Source: Planctomycetaceae bacterium (GTDB lineage Bacteria > Planctomycetota > Planctomycetia > Pirellulales > Pirellulaceae). Taken from it: a DNA stretch of 6,159 nt. This document shows positions 1 through 6,082 of the stretch, one piece after another. Position 1 is the first letter of the stretch, and each line of letters begins with the position of its first letter. The notes under the pieces were generated by a model. That model did no database searches. It saw only the letters and a list, made by a program, of their open reading frames with translations, and was not told the DNA's origin. The stretch lies in contig JAHEAM010000240.1 in assembly GCA_024642765.1 (NCBI GenBank), positions 1-6,159 of the forward strand, read 5' to 3'. Both the position numbers and the translations under genes were made by a program.

Positions 1-163
1 AACGAGATCCTGACGCAAGTGAACCCTTCGACATTAGCGTGAAAAGCGCCAAGCACCCAAAACGATGCTTGACGCCTCAATTTCAAACGCAAACTCGCGA
101 ACAAAAGCAGTTCGCTTCGTATCATCGCCTACAGGCAATCGCCAAAGTCAACGACTCAAAACA
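1..163 (-). other. Region downstream of tuf, no firm gene
   Basis: This is the 163-base 3' flank of tuf up to the window edge. In many bacteria rpmG, tRNA-Trp, secE and nusG follow here, but I recognise none of them. Two minus-strand frames stay open to the edge: one from ATG at 125, about 41 codons, and one from ATG at 34 starting MSKGSLASGSR. Neither has a convincing Shine-Dalgarno sequence. The second could be the start of a small protein such as SecE, but that is only positional inference. Confidence 0.3.
97..115 (-). terminator. Hairpin downstream of tuf, possible terminator or processing site
   Basis: On the minus strand GCGAAC (115-110) and GTTCGC (102-97) form a 6-bp perfect stem with a 7-base loop, about 50 bases after the tuf stop codon. 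No U-tract follows, so it does not fit a classical intrinsic terminator. It may be an mRNA 3' stabilising or processing hairpin, or chance. Confidence 0.2.
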
Positions 164-1360
164 CTACTCAACAATCTTCGTAACGACACCCGAACCAACA
201 GTCCGACCACCTTCACGAATTGCAAAACGCAAACCGTCATCCATCGCAATCGCTTTATGCAACTCAACGGTCAACCGGACATTATCACCTGGCATGCACA
301 TTTCTGCGCCAACCAAATTAGCAGTCCCAGTAACGTCCGTCGTCCGAAAATAAAACTGCGGCCGATAGCCACTGAAAAACGGGGTATGGCGGCCACCCTC
401 GTCTTTACTCAAACAGTAAATTTCGGCCTCAAACTTAGAGTGAGGCTTGATCGAACCCGGCTTGGCCAAAACCTGCCCGCGCTGAATATCCTCACGACGC
501 ACACCACGCAACAACAAACCAACGTTGTCGCCAGCACGCCCTGAATCCAAAATCTTGCGAAACATCTCGACGCCTGTGCAAGTCGTCTTGCGAGGCTCAG
601 CCGACAAGCCAATGATCTCAATTTCTTCGCCAGTCTTGATCACACCGCGCTCAATACGCCCCGTCGCTACCGTCCCGCGACCTTCGATCGAGAACACGTC
701 TTCAACAGCCATCAAGAACGGCTTATCTTCCTCACGAGTCGGCTCTGGAATATACGAGTCAACCGCATCCAACAAGTCGCTAATGCATTTACTAGCCACA
801 GGATCGCCAGGATTGTTATACGCAGGTAATGCACTACCACGAACGATTGGCACATTATCGCCATCAAAATCATACTTACTAAGAAGCTCGCGGATCTCCA
901 TCTCCACCAACTCAAGCAACTCAGGGTCGTCAACCAAATCCACCTTGTTCAAAAAGACCACCAACTGCGGCACGTCAACCTGACGAGCAAGCAGCACGTG
1001 CTCTTTAGTCTGCGGCATCGGACCGTCAGCAGCAGAAACAACCAAAATCGCGCCGTCCATCTGTGCGGCGCCGGTAATCATATTCTTAATAAAGTCCGCG
1101 TGGCCCGGGCAGTCAATATGAGCATAATGCCGCGTTGCGGTCTCATACTCAACGTGAGCCACGGCAATCGTCACCGTCTTTGTCGCATCACGAACCGTTC
1201 CGCCCTTTGCAATATCAGCATAGGTAATGGCCTTCGCCAACCCCTTCGCCGCCTGCACCGCAACGAGCGCACCTGTTGTTGTTGTTTTACCATGGTCAAT
1301 ATGCCCAATGGTGCCCACGTTAACGTGAGGCTTTGTCCTCTTAAATTCCTCCTTGGCCAT
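164..1360 (-). CDS. tuf: Translation elongation factor Tu
   Basis: EF-Tu is the cytoplasmic GTPase that carries aminoacyl-tRNA to the ribosomal A site. The 398-residue protein is full length (E. coli 394). Visible are the P-loop GHIDHGKT (19-26), the G3 motif DCPGH (83-87, with H87 matching the catalytic histidine), NKVD (138-141) and GSAL (175-178), then beta-barrel domains 2 and 3, ending GGRTVGSGVVTKIVE. Switch I is divergent and two residues longer than in E. coli: the usual RGITI is replaced by KTVTI (61-65), though the magnesium-binding threonine (T64) remains. RQVDVPQ (126-132) also differs from the common RQVGVPY. The start is the conserved MAKE at 1360. Only a weak purine-rich signal precedes it (AGGGTG about 10 bases upstream, AGAAAG adjacent). 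The gene lies 80 bases after tRNA-Thr(GGT) in a conserved tRNA-tuf operon. The identity is certain; the planctomycete assignment rests on recollection of that lineage's EF-Tu. Confidence 0.98.
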   Translation of the reverse strand: MAKEEFKRTKPHVNVGTIGHIDHGKTTTTGALVAVQAAKGLAKAITYADIAKGGTVRDATKTVTIAVAHVEYETATRHYAHIDCPGHADFIKNMITGAAQMDGAILVVSAADGPMPQTKEHVLLARQVDVPQLVVFLNKVDLVDDPELLELVEMEIRELLSKYDFDGDNVPIVRGSALPAYNNPGDPVASKCISDLLDAVDSYIPEPTREEDKPFLMAVEDVFSIEGRGTVATGRIERGVIKTGEEIEIIGLSAEPRKTTCTGVEMFRKILDSGRAGDNVGLLLRGVRREDIQRGQVLAKPGSIKPHSKFEAEIYCLSKDEGGRHTPFFSGYRPQFYFRTTDVTGTANLVGAEMCMPGDNVRLTVELHKAIAMDDGLRFAIREGGRTVGSGVVTKIVE

Positions 1361-1400
1361 GCTTTCTACACCCTACTTTTTAAATTGTTACAACCAAGCG

Positions 1401-1429
1401 AAAAAAACCCTTCGACCTCAAGAGGCCGA
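1401..1429 (-). terminator. Terminator-like hairpin plus T-tract between tRNA-Thr(GGT) and tuf
   Basis: On the minus strand TCGGCCT (1429-1423), loop CTTG and AGGTCGA (1418-1412) form a 7-bp stem with one G-U pair. Then come AGGG and seven Ts (1407-1401). It sits 12 bases after the tRNA-Thr(GGT) 3' end and 41 bases before the tuf start. The four bases between stem and T-tract make it weaker than a standard intrinsic terminator. It could be a partial terminator that sets the ratio of tRNA to tuf transcript, or the processing signal that separates them. Confidence 0.45.
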
Positions 1430-1438
1430 GAACGTCAC

Positions 1439-1513
<75 letters not shown>

Positions 1514-1581
1514 CAAAGCTCAATTACCCCATTCAGCAAACACAAAAAGCACAAGCCAGGGATTTCCAACACAAGTCGTTA

Positions 1582-1652
<71 letters not shown>

Positions 1653-1745
1653 GACTGACACATTCACTAAACAACACGCAATGCAATTGCAAAACATAAA
1701 GTCACTACAAAGCACCAAACGTGCCGCCACGTAAACCAGCCATCA

Positions 1746-1785
1746 CCAAATCTACCGCCAAACTTCCAAATCTAACGCCAAACTT
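1746..1785. repeat. 20-bp tandem duplication
   Basis: Two adjacent 20-base units, 1746-1765 and 1766-1785, are identical except for one base (C at 1755, A at 1775). The unit reads CCAAATCTAMCGCCAAACTT on the plus strand. It lies in the spacer between tRNA-Tyr and tRNA-Gly. The near-identity suggests a recent slippage duplication. Confidence 0.9.
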
Positions 1786-1884
1786 GAGATCAACACCAGT
1801 CCAAACCGCCCAACTCATGCACGGAGAGCGGCTATCAGTTGTACTGATTTTGCCATCAATGCACAAGTCAAACGCAAGCACCTT

Positions 1885-1899
1885 TGTGGAAATTCCACA
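1885..1899. repeat. Inverted repeat TGTGGAA-A-TTCCACA
   Basis: Perfect 7-base arms, TGTGGAA (1885-1891) and TTCCACA (1893-1899), flank a single A. The structure resembles a dimeric protein-binding site more than an RNA hairpin, whose loop would be only 1-3 bases. It lies 51 bases downstream of the tRNA-Tyr 3' end. No function can be assigned. Confidence 0.55.
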
Positions 1900-1949
1900 G
1901 CAAATCCACGGCCAAAACGACGCGGACTACTGCTTTTTCGTATCTGCAA

Positions 1950-2031
1950 TGGGGGGAGCAGGATTCGAACCTGCGAAGGCATAGCCAACAGATTTACAGT
2001 CTGTCCCGTTTGACCGCTTCGGTATCCCCCC
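1950..2031 (-). tRNA. tRNA-Tyr(GTA)
   Basis: An 82-base class II tRNA: acceptor GGGGGGA/TCCCCCC, anticodon stem ACAGA/TCTGT around loop CTGTAAA (anticodon GTA), a long variable arm as in bacterial tRNA-Tyr, T-arm GCAGG-TTCGAAT-CCTGC and discriminator A. CCA is not encoded. It matches tyrU of the E. coli operon and lies 25 bases after tRNA-Thr(TGT). Confidence 0.97.
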
Positions 2032-2056
2032 TTTTTCCAACTCAACAATCAAAAAA

Positions 2057-2129
2057 AGCCGGCAGAGGGACTCGAACCCCCGACCAGCTGTTTACAAAAC
2101 AGCTGCTCTACCAACTGAGCTATGCCGGC
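2057..2129 (-). tRNA. tRNA-Thr(TGT)
   Basis: A 73-base cloverleaf: acceptor GCCGGCA/TGCCGGC, D-stem GCTC/GAGC, anticodon stem GCTGT/ACAGC around loop TTTGTAA (anticodon TGT), T-arm GGGGG-TTCGAGT-CCCTC and discriminator T. CCA is not encoded; six more Ts follow the discriminator directly. It is the first gene of the tRNA-tuf unit, as thrU is in E. coli. Confidence 0.97.
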
Positions 2130-2155
2130 ATTTACATTTTTTTGGAAAACCGGAA

Positions 2156-2183
2156 AGTATAACGATTTCCGATTAACCCGCAA
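2156..2183 (-). promoter_or_regulatory. Predicted sigma70-type promoter of the tRNA-tuf operon
   Basis: On the minus strand the -10 hexamer is TATACT (2161-2156, five of six consensus bases) and the -35 is TTGCGG (2183-2178, a TTG core), separated by 16 bases. Transcription would start near 2149, giving a leader of about 20 bases before tRNA-Thr(TGT). Position and the strong -10 support it; the -35 is only fair. Confidence 0.55.
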
Positions 2184-2309
2184 TACGAAATGACAGTTTT
2201 CTGAATGCTGAGTTCAAGGCATTGTAGATTACCCTTGTTTTTAGCTTTGAGAAGGACGGTTCATGAACACCCCTCAAGTATTCGCCTTGCTGCGATTCCA
2301 CCAACAAAA

Positions 2310-2960
2310 CTACATTCCCAAAAGTCGCTTATATTCCTCAAGAGTATTGGCTGAAGCTAAAAATTTGTAGGCTATTCCTCTACTTTCCAAAACTTGCGTG
2401 GTGACGGTTTGCAATCGAAAATGCGATTGCAAATCCTGCAGACTTTGCGTCCCTTGATCCACGAGAGCACGAATTCGTTTCCCCAATTCGACACGCAAAA
2501 AAATTGGAAAACCAACAAACTCTTCGGAGGATCCAGTGGCCAACAGCACTAAATCTACTTCGTCAAAATTCTCATGCTCAATATTCTCTAACATTGCGTC
2601 AGCAACGCCCAATGTAACCAACGGCATGTCGACAGGGACTACCATCACCCAGTCTCCCGCGTTTATTCCCGCCTGTTGACAACACTCCAATCCGCTTGCC
2701 AAGCCCTCAAGAGGCCCCTGGTTTTCATTGCGATCAACTCCCCAGAACACACAATCATGCCAGCTTCGCGACTCGCGCAGAACCGCGACTTGCGTCGCTC
2801 TCCCAATTACAAATACCTGTCCCGCCTCCGAAACTCTTCCAACAATATTCGATAAAAAGGTCTCGACTCCAATTGCCAAACGGGCCTTGTCAATGCCCAT
2901 TCGCTTGCTCTGACCGCCAACCAAAACTATGGTAGCAGATATCTTTGAGGTTCGATTCAT
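2310..2960 (-). CDS. mobA: MobA-like molybdenum cofactor guanylyltransferase
   Basis: The predicted 216-residue cytoplasmic enzyme belongs to the MobA-type NTP-transferase family. MobA joins GMP from GTP to molybdopterin to make the guanine dinucleotide form of the molybdenum cofactor. Visible are the signature LVGGQSKRMGIDKA (13-26, with K25), NQGPLEGLASGL (80-91), VPVDMPLV (108-115, with D111 the likely metal ligand; many homologues have CDMP), GFP (150-152) and the C-terminal FLASANTLEEY (200-210), which matches the family's closing 'F.NiNTpeD' segment. The frame is open up to 3131, but I chose ATG at 2960: it places the signature at the usual distance from the N terminus and lies 16 bases after the upstream stop. 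Its Shine-Dalgarno (GGA) is weak, which suggests co-translation with the upstream gene. No other cofactor genes are in view, so a related nucleotidyltransferase activity remains possible. Confidence 0.82.
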   Translation of the reverse strand: MNRTSKISATIVLVGGQSKRMGIDKARLAIGVETFLSNIVGRVSEAGQVFVIGRATQVAVLRESRSWHDCVFWGVDRNENQGPLEGLASGLECCQQAGINAGDWVMVVPVDMPLVTLGVADAMLENIEHENFDEVDLVLLATGSSEEFVGFPIFLRVELGKRIRALVDQGTQSLQDLQSHFRLQTVTTQVLESRGIAYKFLASANTLEEYKRLLGM

Positions 2961-2976
2961 GAGTCCAATCGAATCG

Positions 2977-5373
2977 TTAACGCCGCAAAAGAACTTCATC
3001 GTTCCAAAGCCGCCGCGCCTCTTTAGGCGCCAAAGACTCTGACTCGCGTTCCGTACACAAATAAAGCCGTCGGGCCCCAACAACCGGAGTAATAGCCAAA
3101 GGCCATTTGAGTGTTCGCGAAAGTATGTCAATATTTGTTTGCCGCGAAACTATCAACGACGAGCGGTTCTTCTCCAAGAATTCGGTCATCAAATGCCTGT
3201 CGTCATCATCAAAAGAAACAGTATTACGATCTTGGAACCAAAAAGTTGATCCGTAATCCTCATGTTCGTAAAACACAACCGGCAACTCCGCAAACTCAGT
3301 TTGAGCACTTAGCTGTCGGGCAGCAACGTATATCGAACGAGACTCCGAGACAACTGGAACCACTCGTTGAAACAACAATGCAACCGTAATAATTCCCAAT
3401 AACGATACACCCAACCAATTTGCGCCCATCGGCGCCAACCGGTCGTGTGCCACCAACATCAATAGCGTTCCAACCGCAAGCACGAGCCCGCCCCAAACGA
3501 CCGGCCAAGCCACCACCGGAAACGATCGATATAGACTCACCCCAACAGCAACCGCCAGCAAAACAAACAACATTCGGCTTGCATGAACGGGTATCGACGG
3601 CCACCACTTTCGCAACTCAACCTGCGAGGTCTGCTCGATCAATCGGCGATCTACGAGAGCCCCAATCAGCAACGCCAATGCAGGAAAGGCGGGCAAAATA
3701 TAAGTAGGCAATTTGGCTTCGGAAAGGGAAAATAACACCAATACCCAACCAGCAAACAAGGCCAAAAGTCCGATTTCTCTGGTCCGATTTTCGCGAGATT
3801 CTTCACGGTTCGACCACAACCAATTGGCGACCGATGGCAACAAATAACTTGCCGGAAACATCGCCAACAACAAAACTGGGCCATAGTACCACCACGGCTC
3901 GTGGTGATTGAACGCTTCTGAAAAACGCATCACATGATGTTTCCAAAAGAAATAGTGCAAGAATCCAGGGTAAACCAACCCCATCGCAAAATACCAAGGC
4001 CCAGCGACGGCAACCACAACGCCAACGTAAACGGCCCAACGCCGCATATCGAGTAACATGCGGTTGCCGCGCAAGAAATGCTCAAGCAACAATACGGGCA
4101 ATGTTACAGCTACTACCACGGGCCCCTTGGCCAATAGCCCCAGTCCTCCAGCTACCGCCGATCCAACCCACCAACCCCAGCGAAATCTTTGGCCACGCGC
4201 AGCGAAATAGGCAAAAAACAATGTCGCCGTGGAAAGGCTCGTTAACAATGAATCCATGGTCACGTATCGCCCGCAAGCTACAAAGCCCACGCTGAGCAGC
4301 AAACCCAATGCTCCGATCCACGCGGCCCGCATGCCCAACAGGTTACGCCCGACCACGAAAGCCAACAACACATTTACTATTGCGGACAAATTTCCTGGTA
4401 AACGAGTCGTTGTTTCACTGACCCCGAACAACTTGTAACTCGTCGCGGTTAGCCAAGCCGCCAGGGGTGGCTTGTCCCAATATGGTTCATTGTTGAGCTG
4501 CAAAGCGACCCAGTCACCCGTCTCGCAAATGTTAAGAGCCAATTGCGCGTTCCGTGATTCGTCTGGCTCAAACAACGGATAATCCAGTCCTCTCGCAAGC
4601 ACAAACCAGCAAATTATCGCCAGAAACGCTATCGATAACCAAAACCGTTTTCGCTCAACGCCTGACTCTGATTCTAAAACAAGACTTGATTCGACCGGAA
4701 ACTTAAGACGCCCCCACCAAAACCGAATCTTCGTCGTCAACTCCGCTCGCGATGCTCGAAGGGTCACGTTTGCGACTTCGCAACAACTACCAGTGATCGA
4801 AGAAGTCAAAATGTCTGAGCCGTCAGCCCTGAGTGCGGCCACCCATTCCGATAAACTTCGCACGTCAGGAACGCTCGTATTAGCCAGGTACTGCCCAGAT
4901 CCAAACAAGGCACCTGCTGAGAACTGTGTTTTTCGATTGCCCAATAGTACCCAGGTGACTAATGCCACTAGTGCCATCAAAATTCGGGCAGCCAGGCCCA
5001 TATGAACTGCTGATTTTTCCGTTAACAACTCTAGACGATCTTGTGGCAAACTGTCCAGAATTGTCAAAAACGGTCGCGAAAATGAAGCATCAATATCGGC
5101 AAGCACCAAATGCGAGTTGTTCGTCGCGTCAATAGCAGCATTAATCGAATCGTACGCAGGAGTAGCCAAATCCGATCCGTTTGATTCGATGTACGCCAAC
5201 TTTCCGACCACACCACACAGCGCAAACCGGTCACTACCAAAAGCAGACAACAACTCCTGAATCTGCCGGAGACGTTGCGAATAGATGACGACATCCTGTC
5301 GCCCCACAACAATCACTGCGATCGTCTTGCCAAATTCCGATTCATTCGACGCAAATTCGATTCGATCGTCCAT
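2977..5373 (-). CDS. ArnT/PMT-family membrane glycosyltransferase with GT2-like N-terminal region
   Basis: This 798-residue inner-membrane protein has two parts. Residues ~243-798 are an ArnT/PMT-type GT-C transferase, which moves a sugar from a polyprenyl-phosphate donor to a lipid, glycan or protein outside the membrane. It has about 12 hydrophobic helices, the first-loop acid pair D271-E272 (EPDESRNAQ), YWDKPPLAAWL (298-308), LLAKGP (413-418), HHEPWWYY (490-497), the late motif EAKLPTYILPAFPAL (552-566) and a soluble tail from ~675. Residues 1-242 resemble a degraded GT2 (polyprenyl-phosphate sugar synthase) fold: IAVIVV (18-23), a helix with RLRQIQELL (34-42), INAAIDATNNSHLVLADIDAS (77-97, with DID at 93-95 like the GT2 DxD) and a hydrophobic helix at 126-144. 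The GT2 'DDGS' motif is absent. The start ATG at 5373 has a good Shine-Dalgarno AAGGAAG nine bases upstream. The C-terminal call is firm, though substrate and acceptor are unknown; the N-terminal call is inference. Confidence 0.88.
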   Translation of the reverse strand: MDDRIEFASNESEFGKTIAVIVVGRQDVVIYSQRLRQIQELLSAFGSDRFALCGVVGKLAYIESNGSDLATPAYDSINAAIDATNNSHLVLADIDASFSRPFLTILDSLPQDRLELLTEKSAVHMGLAARILMALVALVTWVLLGNRKTQFSAGALFGSGQYLANTSVPDVRSLSEWVAALRADGSDILTSSITGSCCEVANVTLRASRAELTTKIRFWWGRLKFPVESSLVLESESGVERKRFWLSIAFLAIICWFVLARGLDYPLFEPDESRNAQLALNICETGDWVALQLNNEPYWDKPPLAAWLTATSYKLFGVSETTTRLPGNLSAIVNVLLAFVVGRNLLGMRAAWIGALGLLLSVGFVACGRYVTMDSLLTSLSTATLFFAYFAARGQRFRWGWWVGSAVAGGLGLLAKGPVVVAVTLPVLLLEHFLRGNRMLLDMRRWAVYVGVVVAVAGPWYFAMGLVYPGFLHYFFWKHHVMRFSEAFNHHEPWWYYGPVLLLAMFPASYLLPSVANWLWSNREESRENRTREIGLLALFAGWVLVLFSLSEAKLPTYILPAFPALALLIGALVDRRLIEQTSQVELRKWWPSIPVHASRMLFVLLAVAVGVSLYRSFPVVAWPVVWGGLVLAVGTLLMLVAHDRLAPMGANWLGVSLLGIITVALLFQRVVPVVSESRSIYVAARQLSAQTEFAELPVVFYEHEDYGSTFWFQDRNTVSFDDDDRHLMTEFLEKNRSSLIVSRQTNIDILSRTLKWPLAITPVVGARRLYLCTERESESLAPKEARRLWNDEVLLRR

Positions 5374-5381
5374 TTGCGAGT

Positions 5382-5388
5382 CTTCCTT
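5382..5388 (-). promoter_or_regulatory. Ribosome binding site deciding the glycosyltransferase start
   Basis: On the minus strand AAGGAAG (5388-5382) lies eight bases before the ATG at 5373. It supports the long start and so makes the GT2-like N-terminal region part of the translated protein. Confidence 0.6.
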
Positions 5389-5422
5389 GCTGCAAACACA
5401 CTAGCCCCTATGATTTGTCAAA

Positions 5423-5452
5423 GTTTTATTACATTTCCAACCACTGGGTCAA
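5423..5452 (-). promoter_or_regulatory. Weak candidate promoter for the glycosyltransferase-mobA unit
   Basis: On the minus strand TTGACC (5452-5447) and TAAAAC (5428-5423) are 18 bases apart, in an AT-rich stretch 50 bases before the start codon. A perfect TTGACA (5421-5416) nearby lacks a good -10. The assignment is tentative. Confidence 0.25.
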
Positions 5453-5495
5453 TTTCAATCCATCCATTCAAAACCAAAGCCAAACAAATACACCG

Positions 5496-5777
5496 CTAGC
5501 TTATGCCCATGAAATGCAGCCCGTGGAGAATGCTAAAAGTGGCCGCGATGGTCCATGCGACAGTCCCGAAGGCCATTACCCGACGTGCGGGCAATCTCCA
5601 TGGGCTAGATTTTTTCAGCTTCGAAAGAACGGCGAATCGCGTTTTCGAAATGGGCCAGCGGCGGTGTTGCCAAGCCAACAACTTTCGCTTAATCGTCCCA
5701 TCGTCTCGAGGCAACTGCCGATTCGTAATGGGAATTGAATTCAAATTCACGAACCTCTGCGGCCGACATCGTGCCAC
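5496..5777 (-). CDS. Doubtful ORF with a C-terminal hydrophobic helix
   Basis: A 93-codon open frame that overlaps the end of the upstream hypothetical ORF by 31 bases in another frame. I do not recognise it. The N-terminal two thirds are basic and tryptophan-containing (LLAWQHRRWPISKTR). The end is a basic stretch (KLKKSSPWRLPARR) followed by about 22 hydrophobic residues, like a tail anchor. No Shine-Dalgarno was seen before ATG 5777. It may be a small membrane protein, the displaced 3' end of the upstream gene after a frameshift, or chance. An opposite-strand frame (5503-5847) covers the same DNA and looks less protein-like, being rich in Cys and Arg. Confidence 0.2.
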   Translation of the reverse strand: MARCRPQRFVNLNSIPITNRQLPRDDGTIKRKLLAWQHRRWPISKTRFAVLSKLKKSSPWRLPARRVMAFGTVAWTIAATFSILHGLHFMGIS

Positions 5778-6082
5778 TTTGCAGTTCCAGACTGGCGATC
5801 GACCGCCCTCTCAAACATCAGTGCGAGCTCAAAGATGTTTCTCTTGACATCTTCCTGACCTACGCTGTCATAGACAGGAAGAAGCGTCAGAATCGTGCTC
5901 AGGTCATTGACCGCCGATTTGCAAATGTCGTTTGCGCTCCCAATTCGCGAACGTTTGCCGAGTTCGATGTAGATTTTCGCCCGCAGATTAAGGGCCATCA
6001 AACGGATCGTTGCATCGGATGTCTCCTTGGCAAGTCGATTGGCAGTCGTGAGATAGTCAATCGCCAGATTCACTTGGGACAT
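5747..6082 (-). CDS. Hypothetical helical (TPR-like) protein, possibly truncated
   Basis: A 111-residue ORF of unknown function. An in-frame TAA lies only 12 bases before ATG 6082, so the start is at or after this codon; no clear Shine-Dalgarno is present. The product looks all-helical and soluble, with a TPR-like spacing of small and large residues in AIDYLTTANRLAKETSD and IRLMALNLRAKIYIELGK. The segment DLSTILTLLPVYDSV suggests another helical hairpin. The last ~20 residues (DRQSGTAKWHDVGRRGS) look less natural, and a neighbouring frame reads more protein-like from about 5815 on, so a frameshift near 5803-5817 is possible. It is separated from the glycosyltransferase gene by 373 bases, and no shared function is evident. 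Confidence 0.4.
   Translation of the reverse strand: MSQVNLAIDYLTTANRLAKETSDATIRLMALNLRAKIYIELGKRSRIGSANDICKSAVNDLSTILTLLPVYDSVGQEDVKRNIFELALMFERAVDRQSGTAKWHDVGRRGS

Larger units (their letters stand above)
1653..1949 (-). other. Long spacer between tRNA-Tyr and tRNA-Gly
   Basis: These 297 bases separate two tRNAs of one apparent operon, where the other spacers are 25 and 68 bases. I see no RNA gene or convincing protein gene in it. A plus-strand ORF here runs into the complement of tRNA-Tyr and looks spurious. The spacer holds a 20-bp tandem duplication (1746-1785), an inverted repeat with 7-bp arms (1885-1899) and a short 5-bp hairpin ACGTG/CACGT (1719-1732). No convincing internal promoter was found. 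The spacer could carry a small RNA or processing signals, or be filler. Confidence 0.5.
5374..5746 (-). other. Stretch without a firm gene upstream of the glycosyltransferase
   Basis: These 373 bases hold the leader of the glycosyltransferase gene (Shine-Dalgarno 5382-5388, weak promoter candidates 5416-5452) and, further up, overlapping open frames on both strands. Only the minus-strand frame ending at 5496 shows any protein-like feature, a C-terminal hydrophobic helix. No tRNA, repeat or strong terminator was seen. It may hold the decayed end of the upstream gene. Confidence 0.4.

Noticed and set aside
39..983. Plus-strand ORFs opposite tuf
   Set aside because: They are shadows of a strongly conserved gene, with no ribosome sites or recognisable protein features.
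1721..2162. Protein ORFs on both strands across tRNA-Tyr and tRNA-Thr(TGT)
   Set aside because: They read through tRNA genes or their complements (peptides such as GGAGFEPA and RGTRTPDQL), a well-known source of false proteins.
2961..3131. A longer mobA start giving 273 residues
   Set aside because: The extra 57 residues overlap the 3' end of the glycosyltransferase gene in another frame and precede the usual N-terminal position of the MobA signature. ATG 2960 fits better.
4648..5373. N-terminal part of the glycosyltransferase as a Wzc/BY-kinase remnant
   Set aside because: The phrases IAVIVVGRQ and GVV loosely recall a kinase C-terminus, but there is no Walker motif or tyrosine cluster, and the later order (A..AxxA...DxD, membrane helix, RxxLTTKIRFWW) fits a GT2 domain better. 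Not excluded.
5503..5847. Plus-strand ORF of 114 codons
   Set aside because: Its composition is rich in Cys, Arg and Met, it has no family resemblance, and it overlaps better-looking minus-strand frames.
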